A stretch of DNA of 64,000 nt from Ophiocordyceps camponoti-saundersi (nom. inval.) (lineage: Eukaryota; Ascomycota; Sordariomycetes; Hypocreales; Ophiocordycipitaceae). The DNA lies in the NCBI GenBank assembly GCA_003339415.1, contig PDHQ01000028.1:62001-126000 (forward strand), written 5' to 3'. A program made the position numbers and the translations under genes. Below the pieces are notes generated by a model. That model was given only the letters and a program-made list of their open reading frames with translations. It did not search any database and was not told the DNA's origin. Numbering within the stretch: the first letter of the stretch is position 1; the number at the start of each line of letters is the position of its first letter. This document shows positions 39,487 through 51,506 of this stretch, one piece after another.

Positions 39487-42375
39487 TCAATGCCACGGGT
39501 TCTGTCCACCCATGAAGCCCTCTTCGAGCGTACGCTCCTCCAGGTTGCGGATGAAATCACGGTTCCCTCGCCCGGGCTGTTGAGCTCTGCTTCCCCGTCT
39601 GCCTGCTCGGCCCGGCGTTGTTTCCACACTCTGCATGCCGTCGACCGGAGGCGGGTAGTAGGCAGGGCTCGGCTGCAGCCGGATGGGCTGACTAGGGTCC
39701 AAGTGGCTCGCCACCCGTTGGATGGCGGCCGGGATCCCGCTCTGTTGCTGCTCCATGGTCGAGGCCCGTTGTCTGCTGGACCGCATGCCTCCTTGTTGGT
39801 ACATGCCGCCGCCAGACTGGGGGACGGCCCCGTACTGTGCCGCGCCCATTTGCTGCGGCGGCTGCATCACCATCTGCCCGTACTGCGCCCCTTGGGAGCC
39901 GTAGGAAGGTGCCATGTTTCCGTGGTTCGGACCCGAGGCGTAGACGGCATTGGCGCCGTACAGGGGCGTTTGGGCATGGCCGGATTGGGTGTACTGTCCA
40001 GGGGTCATGACGTAGGCGCCTTGCGCGGCCGAGTTTGCCTGGGCCTGTGCTACTTGGGCGCGTTGTTTGCTTAGTGCCTCGGCCTGCTGCTGCTGCTGAG
40101 TGCCTGGAGCGAGAGAGCGGTTCAGAGAGCTTGATTTGAGGTTCATTGGCGGCACAAACGGGCCCGTGTATTTCTGTTGGGTGATGAAGGGATGCAGCTT
40201 GGCCTGCTGCGGCGACCACCTCTCCAGAGGATTAATGGTGAGCAGGCCTCTCACAAAGTCGATGAAGGCTATGCGGTTGTTCATCTCTGTGTGTGCCAAC
40301 GTGTCAGACAGGGCTGTTGCCGGAGATTGGGCGACGATGATCACTGACCTCGGTCAATCTCGACCTGTTTCATGTTCTTACGTGGCATGGGGTATGACTT
40401 GATGATTTCCGGGAGCGTGCTGGCCTGGAAGTACTTCTTACTCGGTTGCTCTTTGGTGTTGTGCTCGCGCGCATACTGATCCATGCTCTTCAAGTGATAG
40501 GTGCGTCGGCCAAACTCGTCCTGCCTCTTCTCGAAAAACTCTCCGGCCTGCTTGCCCATATCCATCATCCAGTTTTGCGGATTGCCCAACATTTCGACGA
40601 TTCGAGATACTTGATTATACTCTGACGAGCCAGGGAACAAGGGAAGGCCCAGGAACAGCTCGACGACGATGCAGCCCAGAGACCACATGTCGATGGCGGA
40701 CGAGTAGGGCAAGCCCAGCAATACCTCGGGCGAACGATAAAATCTAGATTGGATGTAAGTGTAGACCGTCTGGCGTTCGTCGCAAGCCGAGCCGAAGTCA
40801 ATGATTTTAATGATGGGACTTTCCAAGTTCTTAAGCAGAATGTTTTCGGGCTTCAGGTCGCAATGGATTAGCCGCGCCTTGTTCAGCAAGGCGAGCCCGT
40901 TGAGGAGTTGTTGGGCGAAGACGCGGACGAGCGTAGTGCTTAGCCCGCGGAACTGGTTCTGCTTGATGAGCTCGTAGAGGTTGACGCTGAGCAGTTCGAA
41001 TACGAGGCAGAGGTGCTGTCGATGGATGAATGTGTCTTTGAGTCGCAACAGATGGTGATCGTCGTTCTTGTCCAGCTTCGTGTTGAGCTGGGATGCGGCG
41101 GATCAGCGGCCAAACTCACACGAGCGGGGCCCAGAGTGTGCATGCTCACCAAATCAAGCACCGATACTTCCATCATGCTCTGGTTGAAGTAGGCCGTCCG
41201 ATTCTTGATGACCTTGACGGCGACGACCTCTTGCGTCTTGAGGTTTTGGCATTTGACCACCTGGCCGAAAGTACCCTGACCGAGCACGTCTAGAATCAGG
41301 TACCGATTCCTGGAACGACCATCAGCGCGGCTATCTTCCTGTGCTTTGAGTTGGTCATCGCACTTGTGGCCAGCTTCCTCCGATCCCAAGATGTCATTCA
41401 CATATAGGATATAATCGCTATCCTCGTTGTCGTAACCGTCGTTCTTGACTCCCTTGCTGGGTTTCGTCAAAACTCGTCGAGGGTTTCGCGACGTCTCGTA
41501 CTTGAAGCCCGGGTTGCAGATACGATAGGTCGCCGGTAGATGAACAGTCAAGGCTTGCAATGGCTGCGAGCCGAAGAATGGTTAGCTGTGCCTTAGTGCG
41601 GAGGCTACCGAGTGACACTGACGCTGATGAATCCGCCCTCGGGATTTGCCCGCCGAAAGGGCGGTTGTCGGCTCTTCTTGGGCTGCAGATCGGCTACAGC
41701 CCTAACTTTGGAGAACTCGGGGACAGGCTTCAGCGGCGATGGGTTCTGATGACGATGAGGCGACTTTGGGCCGTGCGACGAGCTGCCATCGAGATTCGAG
41801 ACGACAGAGTGTCCATCCTGCGGAGAGGCAAAAGAAGCCATCGGTGGTAGATGTTGAGCGGCCTGGCGGGGAGCGAAGTAAGGGCTGTGTGGGTAATCAG
41901 CCTGTCCGACGGGAGAATGCGAGGGTTGGGCGTATTGGCTCGCCGACTTTGGTGCGTATGGCGAAGTGGGTGATGCAGTGTCCATCATGGGTGAGTATCG
42001 CTGAGCTGCCGATGAAGGCTGCTCCTGCGGTGAGTGTAGGCTTGTGGGACGAGCGCCGGACATGTGAGAATGAGGGTAGGGCCTGATGGGGTACTTGACG
42101 CCGGCATGAGCATCATGAGCGTCCTGAGCGTCATGCATGGAGATGTCGCCATTCCCATCGCGCATGGTGGAGCTGGTTACCATGGGGGGGGACACGGCAG
42201 GATTGGCGGCGTTGTGGACGGCGACGTGGACAGATGCGCCGCCATGGTAATGGGCGTGGTCATAGGCATATCCGGACGGTTGGCCAGCGTAGTCTCTGGG
42301 GATCTGTGAGGCACCGTTGTGTCGTCGCGAGGAGCCGGTCGGATTGGGGTATGCATGCGTCCAGGACGGATTCAT
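39487..42375 (-). CDS. yak1: Yak1 (DYRK family) protein kinase
   Basis: Yak1 is a dual-specificity kinase that restrains growth under stress or low nutrients downstream of PKA. There are four exons: 42375-41623, 41563-41150, 41087-40349 and 40286-39487, giving 901 aa. Splicing yields GGFISPLQALTVHLPATYRI at the first junction. The N-terminal 250 residues are disordered (His/Pro/Ser/Gln-rich). The DYRK box precedes the kinase domain, with glycine loop GQGTFGQV (about 346-353), VAVK lysine (368), HCDLKPEN (464-471) and DFG (486-488). The activation-loop YTY (498-500) has Y500 expected to be autophosphorylated. The C-terminus is Gln/Tyr/Gly-rich. The upstream leader is long; its length is not defined by the sequence. 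Confidence 0.95.
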
Positions 42376-44897
42376 GGTGGCGGAGGCAGCAGTAATAAGC
42401 GAGCCGTCGCGAGCAGAAAACAGGTGGTGGACGTCGACGACTGCTCTGCGACGACGTTATCGACCGCTCCAGTCCACAGCCTGGACTCGCCTCTCTCCGG
42501 GGTTGGAGGGGTGGGAGGAGGGGGCTCAAGATCTCGCTTGCAGTCGCGCGAGAGACACGACCTCCCGAGAAAGAAGGATGGGGACGAAAAAGGTATATGC
42601 AAGCTGCCTCCCCTGGGGTATGAGATTGTTCGCGTGGGTGCGGGTGAATTGGGCACCTCGACGGCGGCCCAAGACCTGAACCGGAGAGTTCCGAGAGGCT
42701 CGACTGCGGTGCCGAAAAGATGGTTAGATTCCCATTGTCTGGAGCAGCGAAAAATGCCAGAGGTTGAACGGGCGAAGGCCGAGGCAAAGGGAGGTGGGGA
42801 GGTGGTAAAGAGGGAAGACTGTTGAAATTTTGGAGGCGCGAGGGCAACGGGGGGGGGTGAGAGGGATTCCGAGATGGATGAGCTAAGGTGCTCTCCATGC
42901 GGACGAGGCTGGCGAGTGTGCCCTGTTACAGTGGTAGGTACGGACTACAGTGGGCCGTATGGGCTTGCATGAGGCACGGCTCACTATATCGAGCGCCTAG
43001 AGGTAGGTAGGTGGTAGGCTCTGGTAGGTGCAGTAGTAGCTAGCGGATCCTGCACCCCACCCCAAACCTACCGTGAAGCAGCCGGTCCTCGTCCTTCTTT
43101 TTTTTTGGATGGCTTCCTCCTTTGTTGTTTCTTGTCTCCGGTTTGAGCCGAAGAAGATTTTCTCTTTATTGTGTGTTTGCATGTATGTATGTATGTATGT
43201 ATGTAAATTGCATACATATACATACATACATACACACCTGTATATGCATTCAAACATGTGGCAGGACATCGTACATAGATGCATAGGGCCCAGGTCGGGT
43301 CGACGAGACGTCGCTTGAGATGGAAGATGTCATGTTTGTTTGTGTGTGCGTGTGCGTGTGTGTGGATGTATGTATGTACACGCACATATAAATGAATACT
43401 ACGGAGTACCTACCTTCCTACATCAACGACAGTCGAGTCATCATCAGCAGACAGCAGCAGCATCAGCAACATCCTCTCTCTGTCTCTCTCTCTCTCTCTC
43501 GAGTCTCGTAAACAGACCACTTTTCGAGCACATGTCATTCATTTATTCATTCATTCATCCATAGACTCATAGTTAATACTAACATACATGCATATATCCC
43601 ACTCATGCACATGAATAAGCACATTCATACATACATACCTAGGTAGGTACATACATACAGTACAATGCTATGCTAAAAAAAACACCCCAAATCCCAATGC
43701 CGTTTCCGACTTCTCGTCCTCCTCGTCCGCCAAGCATCTCCGCTTCTTCTCACTCCGCTAGTCTGCCTTGGGCTATGCTAAATAAAGTGGCTACGACGCA
43801 TGTGCCAAGCCAAGCCAGAAAAAAGAAAAAAAAACACAATATCACGTTGTACCTATCTCATGATCTCATCAAACATCTGTTTGCGGCTCTCTTCCGCCCT
43901 CTCTACCAAGCGTCGTCTTCCTTAGCCACGGCTTCTTTTCGGCTATCGCTGTCGCCTCGGATTTTCGACTTTCGGCCCGCTCAGCCGCCTTAAATCTTGC
44001 GACTACCTACCTACCTACATACCGCCTACGCGTAAATGCATTGCCTCCTCTTCTTTGCCCGTCGCTGCCTACATACATACATACCTACCTACCTACATAC
44101 ACACATACATACTATGTAGGCAGCTACCTTCCTACCGACCTAGGTACTAGGCATTGTTCTAGTCGAAGCCACTCACTGCTACTACCTACCTACTAACATA
44201 GGTTGTGAGATACTAGGGAACTGTGGGTAGGCAGGTAGGTAGGGAAAAGGCAGGCTGGCAGTTGAATATCCCCGACGGCTCGATACCTATGCGTAGTGTT
44301 GTACGCTTCTCCTTCACCAGGCACTGTCTGTCTGCCTTCCCTTTCGCGGAGGAACAAAAGGAAAATCTTGACATCATGGTAGGAAATTGTAATCAAGTCC
44401 AGACAGACTTGATTGGACGCTCGAAACTCGCCTGTTCCAACCGGCTAGTTTTTAAAAACTTTTCTTGGTCCACCCTTGAATAACAGAGACGCGTCCGTAC
44501 AAAACGATCAACTGTGGAAATTATGACAAGGAGGGGAAATCACGAGGAAGTAGATGGGAATCAGAGACAGCACCCGAATGCTTCAAGACAACATGAAAAG
44601 GAGAGAGATATGAAGAAGAATGGAGAAGAAGAAAAAGAAGAAGGGGAAGAAGTTGAAGAAGAAGAGAAAGAAGTTGAAGACGAACATAAAGAGAGAAAAA
44701 CCAGTGACGAAGGAGCCGCAAAATCTGATCCCATGTATGCGCGCAGCGAGAGTCCGAAGACAAGGAAACGTGGGGGTATGGAAACAAGTACAGAGACGTT
44801 TCAAGGACAACGGCATGTCAAAGACCTAGCCCCCTACCCTCAGTAAAGCGCTCTGTCGGTAGCAGTTACCGGCAGTCCACGGCCGTGCCGCCGAAGC
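42376..44897. other. Gene-poor region between yak1 and pub1
   Basis: This 2.5-kb stretch contains the yak1 promoter and leader and the pub1 3' side. It has ATGT/ACAT arrays that face each other (43,180-43,235), a (CT)n run near 43,475-43,500, ACCT/ACAT arrays (about 44,005-44,125) and one TACGGAGTA (43400-43408). A Lys/Glu-rich open frame at 44514-44846 is more likely pub1 3' UTR than a gene. Confidence 0.65.
43180..43235. repeat. Facing ATGT/ACAT tetranucleotide arrays
   Basis: About six ATGT units are followed by a short spacer and ACAT units in the opposite sense, so the pair can form a hairpin. Intergenic. Confidence 0.7.
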
Positions 44898-46561
44898 TCA
44901 GGATTGATAGCCGCCGAACCCGTTATTGAAGCTCTGCCCGGCCTGCGCTTGGTTCCACTGGTTGTTGGGGGCCTGCTGGCCGCGGCCAAAGCCACCCGAG
45001 TTTTGGGGCCCGTTGTACCCCATGGGCGAGCCTCCGTAGCCGCCGGCCGGCGATCCGCTTTGAGGGCCATTAAAGTTGCCGTGCTGATTACCGTACTGGG
45101 CTGCAGTGGCCATGGTCAGCCTGAACTCCGACCAAGGGTGAGGAGAAGACCAGTATGACTCACCGCCATACTGGGGGTAGTAGGTAGGCGTGCCTCCATA
45201 TCCGCCGGGGGTCTGTCCGCTTTGCGGGCTATAGTGCTGCGACGGATCGAAATTCTGCTGAGAGTTCGGCGTCTTGTCCTTGCCCCACTGCGCATCGTTA
45301 TCATCCGCTTCCACACGAGAGCAATACTTGAACTTACACTGCACTTGAGGGGTCGCCCGTTGACGTTGTAGCCGTTCATCTGGCAGATGGCCATGGCCGC
45401 GTTCTCGTGCGTGTCCATCTTGATGAAGGCAAATCCTCGGTCCGCCTGGAAGCGAGACTCGACCACAAAGCCAAAGTTCTGGAAAAGAGGCACGACGTCA
45501 TTGGGCGTCGTGTAAGGCGTGAGGTTGCCAACGTAGCACGTCGTTTGCCAGTTGGGTGTCTGGCTGAGCACGACCTCGTAGCTGGCCACGCCATGCGCCG
45601 GGAACTGATGGTGTCCGTACGGCGTAGTAGGCGTCAGACCCATAGCCTGCATCGCCTGCTGCTGCGCCATCGACGGCTGCCCTTTTTGGTTGGCCCAGTT
45701 GCAGCGGATAGCACGCGAGCCGAGCCATTCACCATCCATGGAGCTCAGGGCCTTCTCCGCGTCGGATCGGTCGCGGAAAGCTACAAAGCCGTAACCTCGA
45801 GTCCTGCCAGTTTTCATGTCCCACATGACGCGGGCCTCGGACACGGAGCCGAAGGCTGAAAAGGCTTGGTGGAGAATCTCGTCATTGACCTCGTTGGACA
45901 AGTCGCCGACGAAGATGTGGAAGTGGCTCGACGTATCCTCCTTGCTCGAGGTGTTGGATTGGTAGGCCCAATTGACTCGAATCTCCTAGACACAGTCGTC
46001 AGCAGCTCTCCGTGACCGACGAGCAAATGGTGCAGGGGAGGTACCGATTGGTGGACCCTTCGCCCATTGAGGGTCTGCATGGCCCGCTCTGCGGCACCAG
46101 GGTCGTCGTATTCCACGAACCCGTAATTGTAGCCCTTAGCCTAGACCATGTCAGCAGTGCCGCGCTTCAAGCATGGTTTTTCACAGAGGGCGATGACTTG
46201 CGTTTTTGTCGGGAATAATCTTGACGTTCTGGACGTGGCCAGTCGTTTCAAAGATTTGTCGAAGCACGTCCTCGGTGACGCGTTGATCCAGGCCGCCGAC
46301 GTAAAGGGCGCGCTTGTTAGGCTCCGGAGCCGCACGACGGAAGCTGGTACCACCAGGCGACATGAGGCCGCTCTTGTCGCCGGACATGGGGGACGTCATG
46401 GCGGTCGGGATTGGATTCGTGTTCTGAGGAATATGGAGGGGCGGTGGCGGCATGTGGGATGAGTTTGACTGCCCATTTTGATTTCCATCGAAGACACCGG
46501 GCTGAGGCTGAGCCGGCATCTGCGCAGTGTGAGAAACGGTTCCGGCGTCAGCCATGGCCAT
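44898..46561 (-). CDS. pub1: Poly(U)/poly(A)-binding protein Pub1 (TIA-1 family)
   Basis: This mRNA-binding protein of nucleus, cytoplasm and stress granules stabilises U-rich transcripts. There are five exons: 46561-46202, 46140-46045, 45985-45338, 45287-45164 and 45100-44898, giving 476 aa (yeast Pub1 is 453). It has three RRMs at about residues 84-156 (RALYVGGLDQ), 173-250 (FHIFVGDLS ... TRGYGFVAF) and 301-368 (TCYVGNLTPY ... DRGFAFIKM). A Gly/Gln/Asn-rich, prion-like tail follows. The first intron (46201-46141) has a GC donor (GCAAGT) paired with TAG, a GC-AG intron placed inside RRM1. The fourth intron (45163-45101, 63 nt) has no stop in frame and could be retained. A second ATG lies two codons downstream of the first. 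Confidence 0.93.
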
Positions 46562-46777
46562 GACGGTGGCGATATCAAGGGTGTGCTTTGATTTTCAACT
46601 CTTTTTCTTCTTGTGAGCAGCGAAGAGCTCGATAAGCCGCCTCGGGGACACCTCGTTAGGTCGCGTCGGTGGCGAAGATGCGCGAAAGAAGAAAGCTATG
46701 CAGGTTGGGCTGTTGGGAAGCAATCGATGGGAACCAGTAGCAGGTGTGCGTACCGTAAAAGTAGGTAGGTAAGAGAT

Positions 46778-46866
<89 letters not shown>

Positions 46867-47688
46867 GAAAGCAGGGAAAAACAATATTGGGCAGAGTGAG
46901 GAAGATGGCGGAACCGACTTGGCAACGAGAAAGGCGCTGAGCTCCGGCGCAAAGAAGCTGAGGAGCGAACCGCTTGGTCGAGGATCAGGGGACGTCCCTC
47001 GATGATAATAGACAGGGTGATGCGGAGAAGGAGGCGGCGAGGAGGCCGACAGCAGGGGAGTGGGATAAAAAAAATTGGCCAACGCCGGAATCAAAAGCGG
47101 AAAGAAACAAAAGGAAGACGCTCCAAGGGAGCAGAAAAACGGTCACTCCGAGAATATGTTTGGTTTGTTTTCTCTCGCTGCCCCTAGGAAACACGGTCAA
47201 ATGCTTCGCTGGTGAGAGCCTGAGAGAGAAGAGAAAGAGAGAGAGGAAAAAAAAAGGAAGAACCTAGAGTGGAGGTCAATTAAGGGACCTGGAGGATGAT
47301 TTTTAGTAAGGTACACCACTGTAGCCTGTAGGTACGTCTACCGTCTAGGTACGAGACAGAAGTCGGTACGGCCAATAGTGGGGAAACGCGGCGGCCCGGA
47401 CGGGGCTGCTTACGTCAGGTAAAGGTACTTTTGCCGTCTTCCTGCCTGTTATGCTTCAAGTACCAAGACTCGCGTGCGCGCTGTAGAAACACTCTTCAGC
47501 TATCTCGCTCGAGGGAACGTTGCGCACGAGCACGAAACAGCATTCGACGACATCACCACTCCGCACTCCCCCCATCTTCATACAGACGTCTGCTTCCATC
47601 TTCTACCGTCTGTTTCATACCGTCGATATCTCCTCCTTTTCTTCGCAGCTTCGCAACATCTCTTTGTCCGTTCTACTCCACAGTCACG
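46562..47688. other. Divergent region pub1/Med2-like gene with G tract
   Basis: The shared upstream region of two divergent genes. It contains an uninterrupted run of 86 G about 220 bp upstream of the pub1 ATG and short AGGT units. I see no gene. Confidence 0.65.
46780..46865 (+). repeat. Uninterrupted 86-nt poly-G tract
   Basis: A pure G run with no interruption and no N. It lies in the pub1/Med2-like divergent promoter. Gly- or Pro-only frames over it are artefacts. Confidence 0.9.
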
Positions 47689-49013
47689 ATGGCTGCCCAG
47701 TCCGCCAGAGCCAAGGACCCCCTCGACGCCCTTCAACTCCTAGTCAACGACGTCGTGAGTGACGCCGACGCCTCTCGCTCCGCATATCATCCCCGCTGAC
47801 TTCACTCCCAGCTCGTGCAGACAGGCAAGGCGCTTCGTGCGTCCCGCAGGGATGGCCACACCATGGTTCCGCCCGTTCATGGCGCGCTGCCGGCGAAACT
47901 GCCGGATACTATCAAGGCCTTCCACGCTGCCCTGGACGAACTTGATAGCGAAATCGTGAGTATTTCTTATTTTTTTTTCCCTCCCACGATGATGCTTCAT
48001 GTTTCTCACTCTATCTTCTCAAGATCGGTGCCAAATCCGTCATTCTCCGAGACCTCAAGGAGCTGCAATCGCGAAAAACACAAAACAAAGAGCAGCCGGC
48101 GCCACCGATCGAGGTCCCTCCCCCATCGCCCCCGATCATCGACGTGGAGTCGTCCCCCGCAGCTGTAGCCATGGATCACCATCCTACAAAGACCGAACCC
48201 GCCAAGCAGTCGGTGGCGCCCTTCCCAGACATGGGTATGAGTCTACCCGAGGCCGCTCAGCCCTCCGTGGCGATCAAGGAGGAGCATACGCCAGCGCACG
48301 ATGTTACAACTGAGGGTGTTGGGCCTGCACCCGTCATGTCTACGACAGACCGGCAGTCCATCGGGGATCAGCATCAACCCGCCACTGAAGGGGAAGACAC
48401 TCTTAACATGAACACCATGAACCCTGGTCTGAGCTTTACAGACATGGAGTTCACCCTTGCGCCAACCAACAATGACTCGCAGAATCACCCAGTTGGTGAT
48501 GCTGCCGCACTCACCGCGGCTGAACCATCTTTTGACCTTGCGTCCTTTGTTCCGGCCGACGGTGTCGATGACGGCAACGCAATCGGCAGTAGCAACAACA
48601 ACCAGACAAGTAACAACGGCAACAACAACAACAACAACAACAACACCAGTAGCAACAGTAGCAACAACAACAACAATAACGGCAACGGCAACAACAATGG
48701 TAACATGGCCTCGCTTGACGGTATCCTACCGGCAAACCTTGCCGCTCCAATCAATGCGCCAACCGACGCCGCCGACAGCCACGTTAAGCCCATCGAGGGA
48801 CGGAACGCGGAAGCACCCGACGCGGCTTTTGCCGGTATCTTTGCCGGAGAAGGCCAGACAGACGGGATGGACTTTGACTTTAGCATTGGTGACGCCGGCA
48901 TGGGTGACACCTTTGACGATCTCATGATTGATCGCGACAACACTTACGGCACTCTGGAACACGGCGATTACGATGCCTCCTTCTTCGGACTCGAGAAGCC
49001 CGACGGCACTTAA
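47689..49013 (+). CDS. Asn-rich protein, possibly fungal Mediator Med2-like subunit
   Basis: There are three exons: 47689-47754, 47812-47955 and 48024-49013, giving 399 aa. The donors are GTGAGT and a CGCTGAC branch precedes the first acceptor. The N-terminal 90 residues form a predicted helical segment (LDALQLLVNDV, LPDTIKAFHAALDELDSEI, GAKSVILRDLKELQ). The rest is disordered and acidic, with a long Asn/Ser run near nt 48,590-48,710 and an acidic, Phe/Asp-rich C-terminus (GMDFDFSIGDAGMGDTFDD) like an activation domain. A short helical N-terminus plus a long low-complexity tail fits fungal Mediator tail subunit Med2, but I infer this from layout and recall only. It could be another transcription cofactor. 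Confidence 0.7.
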
Positions 49014-49386
49014 AAGACGCCACGGGTCGACAGTAGCATCGCATGACGAAAAGGTTCATGATTTGGCAGAGCGTTGTTTTCTTCCTTTTGCGCAACTGGA
49101 ACCCGAATATGGAAGATAGCGAGGAGTCATCTGCAATGTGAACTGTTCATGCTCTAGTTACGTGGCTCGAGTTCGGTAAGGGGTTTTTATCGTGAAGGGG
49201 CAGGCGAAGGATATGAGGCCGACTCATCTGTGCTTCAGGGTGTCTAATTATGCTTGTTTGATTCATGTCAGGTATTCATGTACAACAACCAAGACTCTCT
49301 CTTCGCCTTTGTCTTGCCCGACTCGTCCTCGAGCCTATCGTTCATCGTGAACTTTCCCGCACCTCCGTCTCTTACTCCCCCTTTAC
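49014..49386. other. Convergent spacer Med2-like/GH5
   Basis: 373 bp between two converging stop codons. I see nothing beyond 3' UTR sequence. Confidence 0.6.
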
Positions 49387-50703
49387 CTATGGTCCCTGCG
49401 TCACTCCCATCATCTTTCCCAGTCTGGCCTTGAATGTGGGATTCCGCCAGTCGCGCCATTGGTAGTCGAGCGCCCCCCACGTCTCGTCAAAGTCCACCTT
49501 CTGGTTACGAACATAGTACGAGCCTTGAACGGCCCAGAACCCCCAGTCGGCGTCGTTGCCCGCCATATACTCAGACAAGCAGTCGAGGAACTTGACGTCC
49601 TTATCGGTCAGTCCCCCGTGAGTCGGATTGCCGTCCGTCATACTGACGCCAAACTCGGAAAGGAACAGCGGACCGGTGAAGGGCTTGTTCTGCTCAAGCA
49701 CGAAGCCGAAGTAGATGCCCAGCTCGGCTTTGAGCAGCGGGCAGATGCCGAAGTTGGGCGTCAAGAAGGTGAAGCTATAGCTATGAGCCTCCCACACTCT
49801 CTTCATCGCCCAACTGGTTTCGTTCATGGGTCGCAGAATCCGCAAAGCTCTAAGATCGAGGCCTCCATTGATACCGCCGACGATGACGAGCGCGTCCGGG
49901 TTAGAGGCGTGGACAAGCCGCGCCGCCGTCGGCATATATTCCAACCAGGTTTCGTAGGCGGCCGTGAGCAGCTTCTTCAGACTCGTACCCCGAGGCTTCA
50001 CCGGAAGAGCGCGAAGCTCGTTGCGAAGAGAAAGTCCCACGACGCCCGGCCGAGTTCGCGACCAACTTGCCATAGCGACTAGACCTGAGCGCCACTGATC
50101 CGGGTCAAAGAAGCGGCTATCCCTGTCTCCGCCAGGGGCCGCGCCCTTCCACCAGCCGTTTCCGTCGCCCAAATCGCAGCACCAACCTGCGCGACTGACG
50201 TGGTTGTCAAGGATAGTCATCAGTCCGCGATCCCAGAGCGCGGCCTGCACGCGATCGAAGGCGTCTATGACGGTGCCGTCGGCGAGAAACGGGTTCTTTT
50301 CCACGGCTGAGTTGTACAGACGCATCATGGCTGCCTCTTCGACACCAGTCACGTTGGCTGCGCGACTGAACGACTCCCACACCCTCAGGTTGGGCTGGAG
50401 AGCCATGTCGGTTGAATAGGTGAGACGCACGCAGTTGAAGCCCTGGGCGGCAATCCAGTCGACAGTCTTCTCGACGGACTGCCTATGCAAGCCCTCGGGG
50501 ATGTTCACCTCAAGATGACCAGCCCAGTTGATGCAGCGAAGCTTGACGCGCTTCCCAGCTGAGTCGACGATCCAACGGCTCGAGACGCTCAGGGGAACTC
50601 GAGGCTTGCCGATTCCCGTCTGTAAGGGGCCTTCCACCGCCGCAAGGCCCGGCTTGAGAAGCCAGCCATGGCATAGCAGAGCCACGGCGTTGATAAACTT
50701 CAT
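49387..50703 (-). CDS. Secreted glycoside hydrolase family 5 enzyme
   Basis: A single exon of 438 aa. A signal peptide is visible at residues 1-22 (MKFINAVALL...GLAAV), so it is secreted. The GH5 (clan A, TIM-barrel) signature residues are present: acid/base E229 in SLRNE, nucleophile E350 in LFLSEFG, H168 in DNH, and H307/Y309 in AHSYSF. RCINWAGHLE near residue 56 is the usual barrel start. GH5 enzymes cleave beta-linked glycans (cellulose, mannan, glucan or glycolipids) with retention. The subfamily and substrate cannot be read from the sequence here. It is the only clear secreted hydrolase in the window, and it has no intron while nearly all neighbours do. Confidence 0.9.
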   Translation of the reverse strand: MKFINAVALLCHGWLLKPGLAAVEGPLQTGIGKPRVPLSVSSRWIVDSAGKRVKLRCINWAGHLEVNIPEGLHRQSVEKTVDWIAAQGFNCVRLTYSTDMALQPNLRVWESFSRAANVTGVEEAAMMRLYNSAVEKNPFLADGTVIDAFDRVQAALWDRGLMTILDNHVSRAGWCCDLGDGNGWWKGAAPGGDRDSRFFDPDQWRSGLVAMASWSRTRPGVVGLSLRNELRALPVKPRGTSLKKLLTAAYETWLEYMPTAARLVHASNPDALVIVGGINGGLDLRALRILRPMNETSWAMKRVWEAHSYSFTFLTPNFGICPLLKAELGIYFGFVLEQNKPFTGPLFLSEFGVSMTDGNPTHGGLTDKDVKFLDCLSEYMAGNDADWGFWAVQGSYYVRNQKVDFDETWGALDYQWRDWRNPTFKARLGKMMGVTQGP

Positions 50704-51467
50704 GACGAGTTAATGATGATAAGAGGGCAACTAAAATAAGTGAATGTCGTCTAAAATACCCAACAGACGCAGTCCGTTGAAAAGCCGTCTCCCCTGAAGT
50801 AGATGCAGATGATCAGTGAAGAAGACATGGCCGACCCCCTCCCCCTTTTCTCCTGGCGCACCGTAGCTTCTATACATGCCACCTGCTACTGCCTACTTAT
50901 ATGATGTGTGTGAACATATAGGCTGGCGCGGCCCAAGGCCCGTCGTGATCTTGATTCAAGGACGGAGCTAGCTTCCCAGTATCCTACTATAGTATCCTAC
51001 TATAGACGGAGGGAAGCGTCAGCCGAGATGACCCATTTGCCGTTTATCTACTTTGGTGCAGATCTTTGCCAGCCGGCCCGGTTCGCAGCGGGCAGCTGGA
51101 CAGGCAAAACGTAACGTCGCAGGTTGTGTTGGGGGCCTCATACCCTACCTACGGACGTACCTACTGCTAGTATATGCCGATCAGATGACGGAACTCACAG
51201 CCCGTGTCCGTGTGAGAGAAAGGTTGAAAAGGAAAGAAGAAGCCTCATTCGTTATGACTTCCCGGGCCTCGCTCAGGCAATGGGGGGGGGGGGGGGGGGG
51301 CCCCATGCCAAAAGAAAGAGGAGCGGCGCCGGGCGCCCCCGGGGCGCGCAAATGGGACCGGCCATGGGGCCGGCACCGCGGAGGGCGGAGGGGAGANNNN
51401 NNNNNNGTGTGTGTAAGTATTTTGTTTGTGAGTGTGTGTTTTGGGGGGGGGGTGGGGGGGGGGCGGT

Positions 51468-51506
<39 letters not shown>

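Noticed and set aside
44514..44846. 110-codon Lys/Glu-rich open frame
   Set aside because: It is GAA/AAG purine-rich low complexity just past the pub1 stop on the opposite strand, with no domain and no splice or promoter support; probably 3' UTR.
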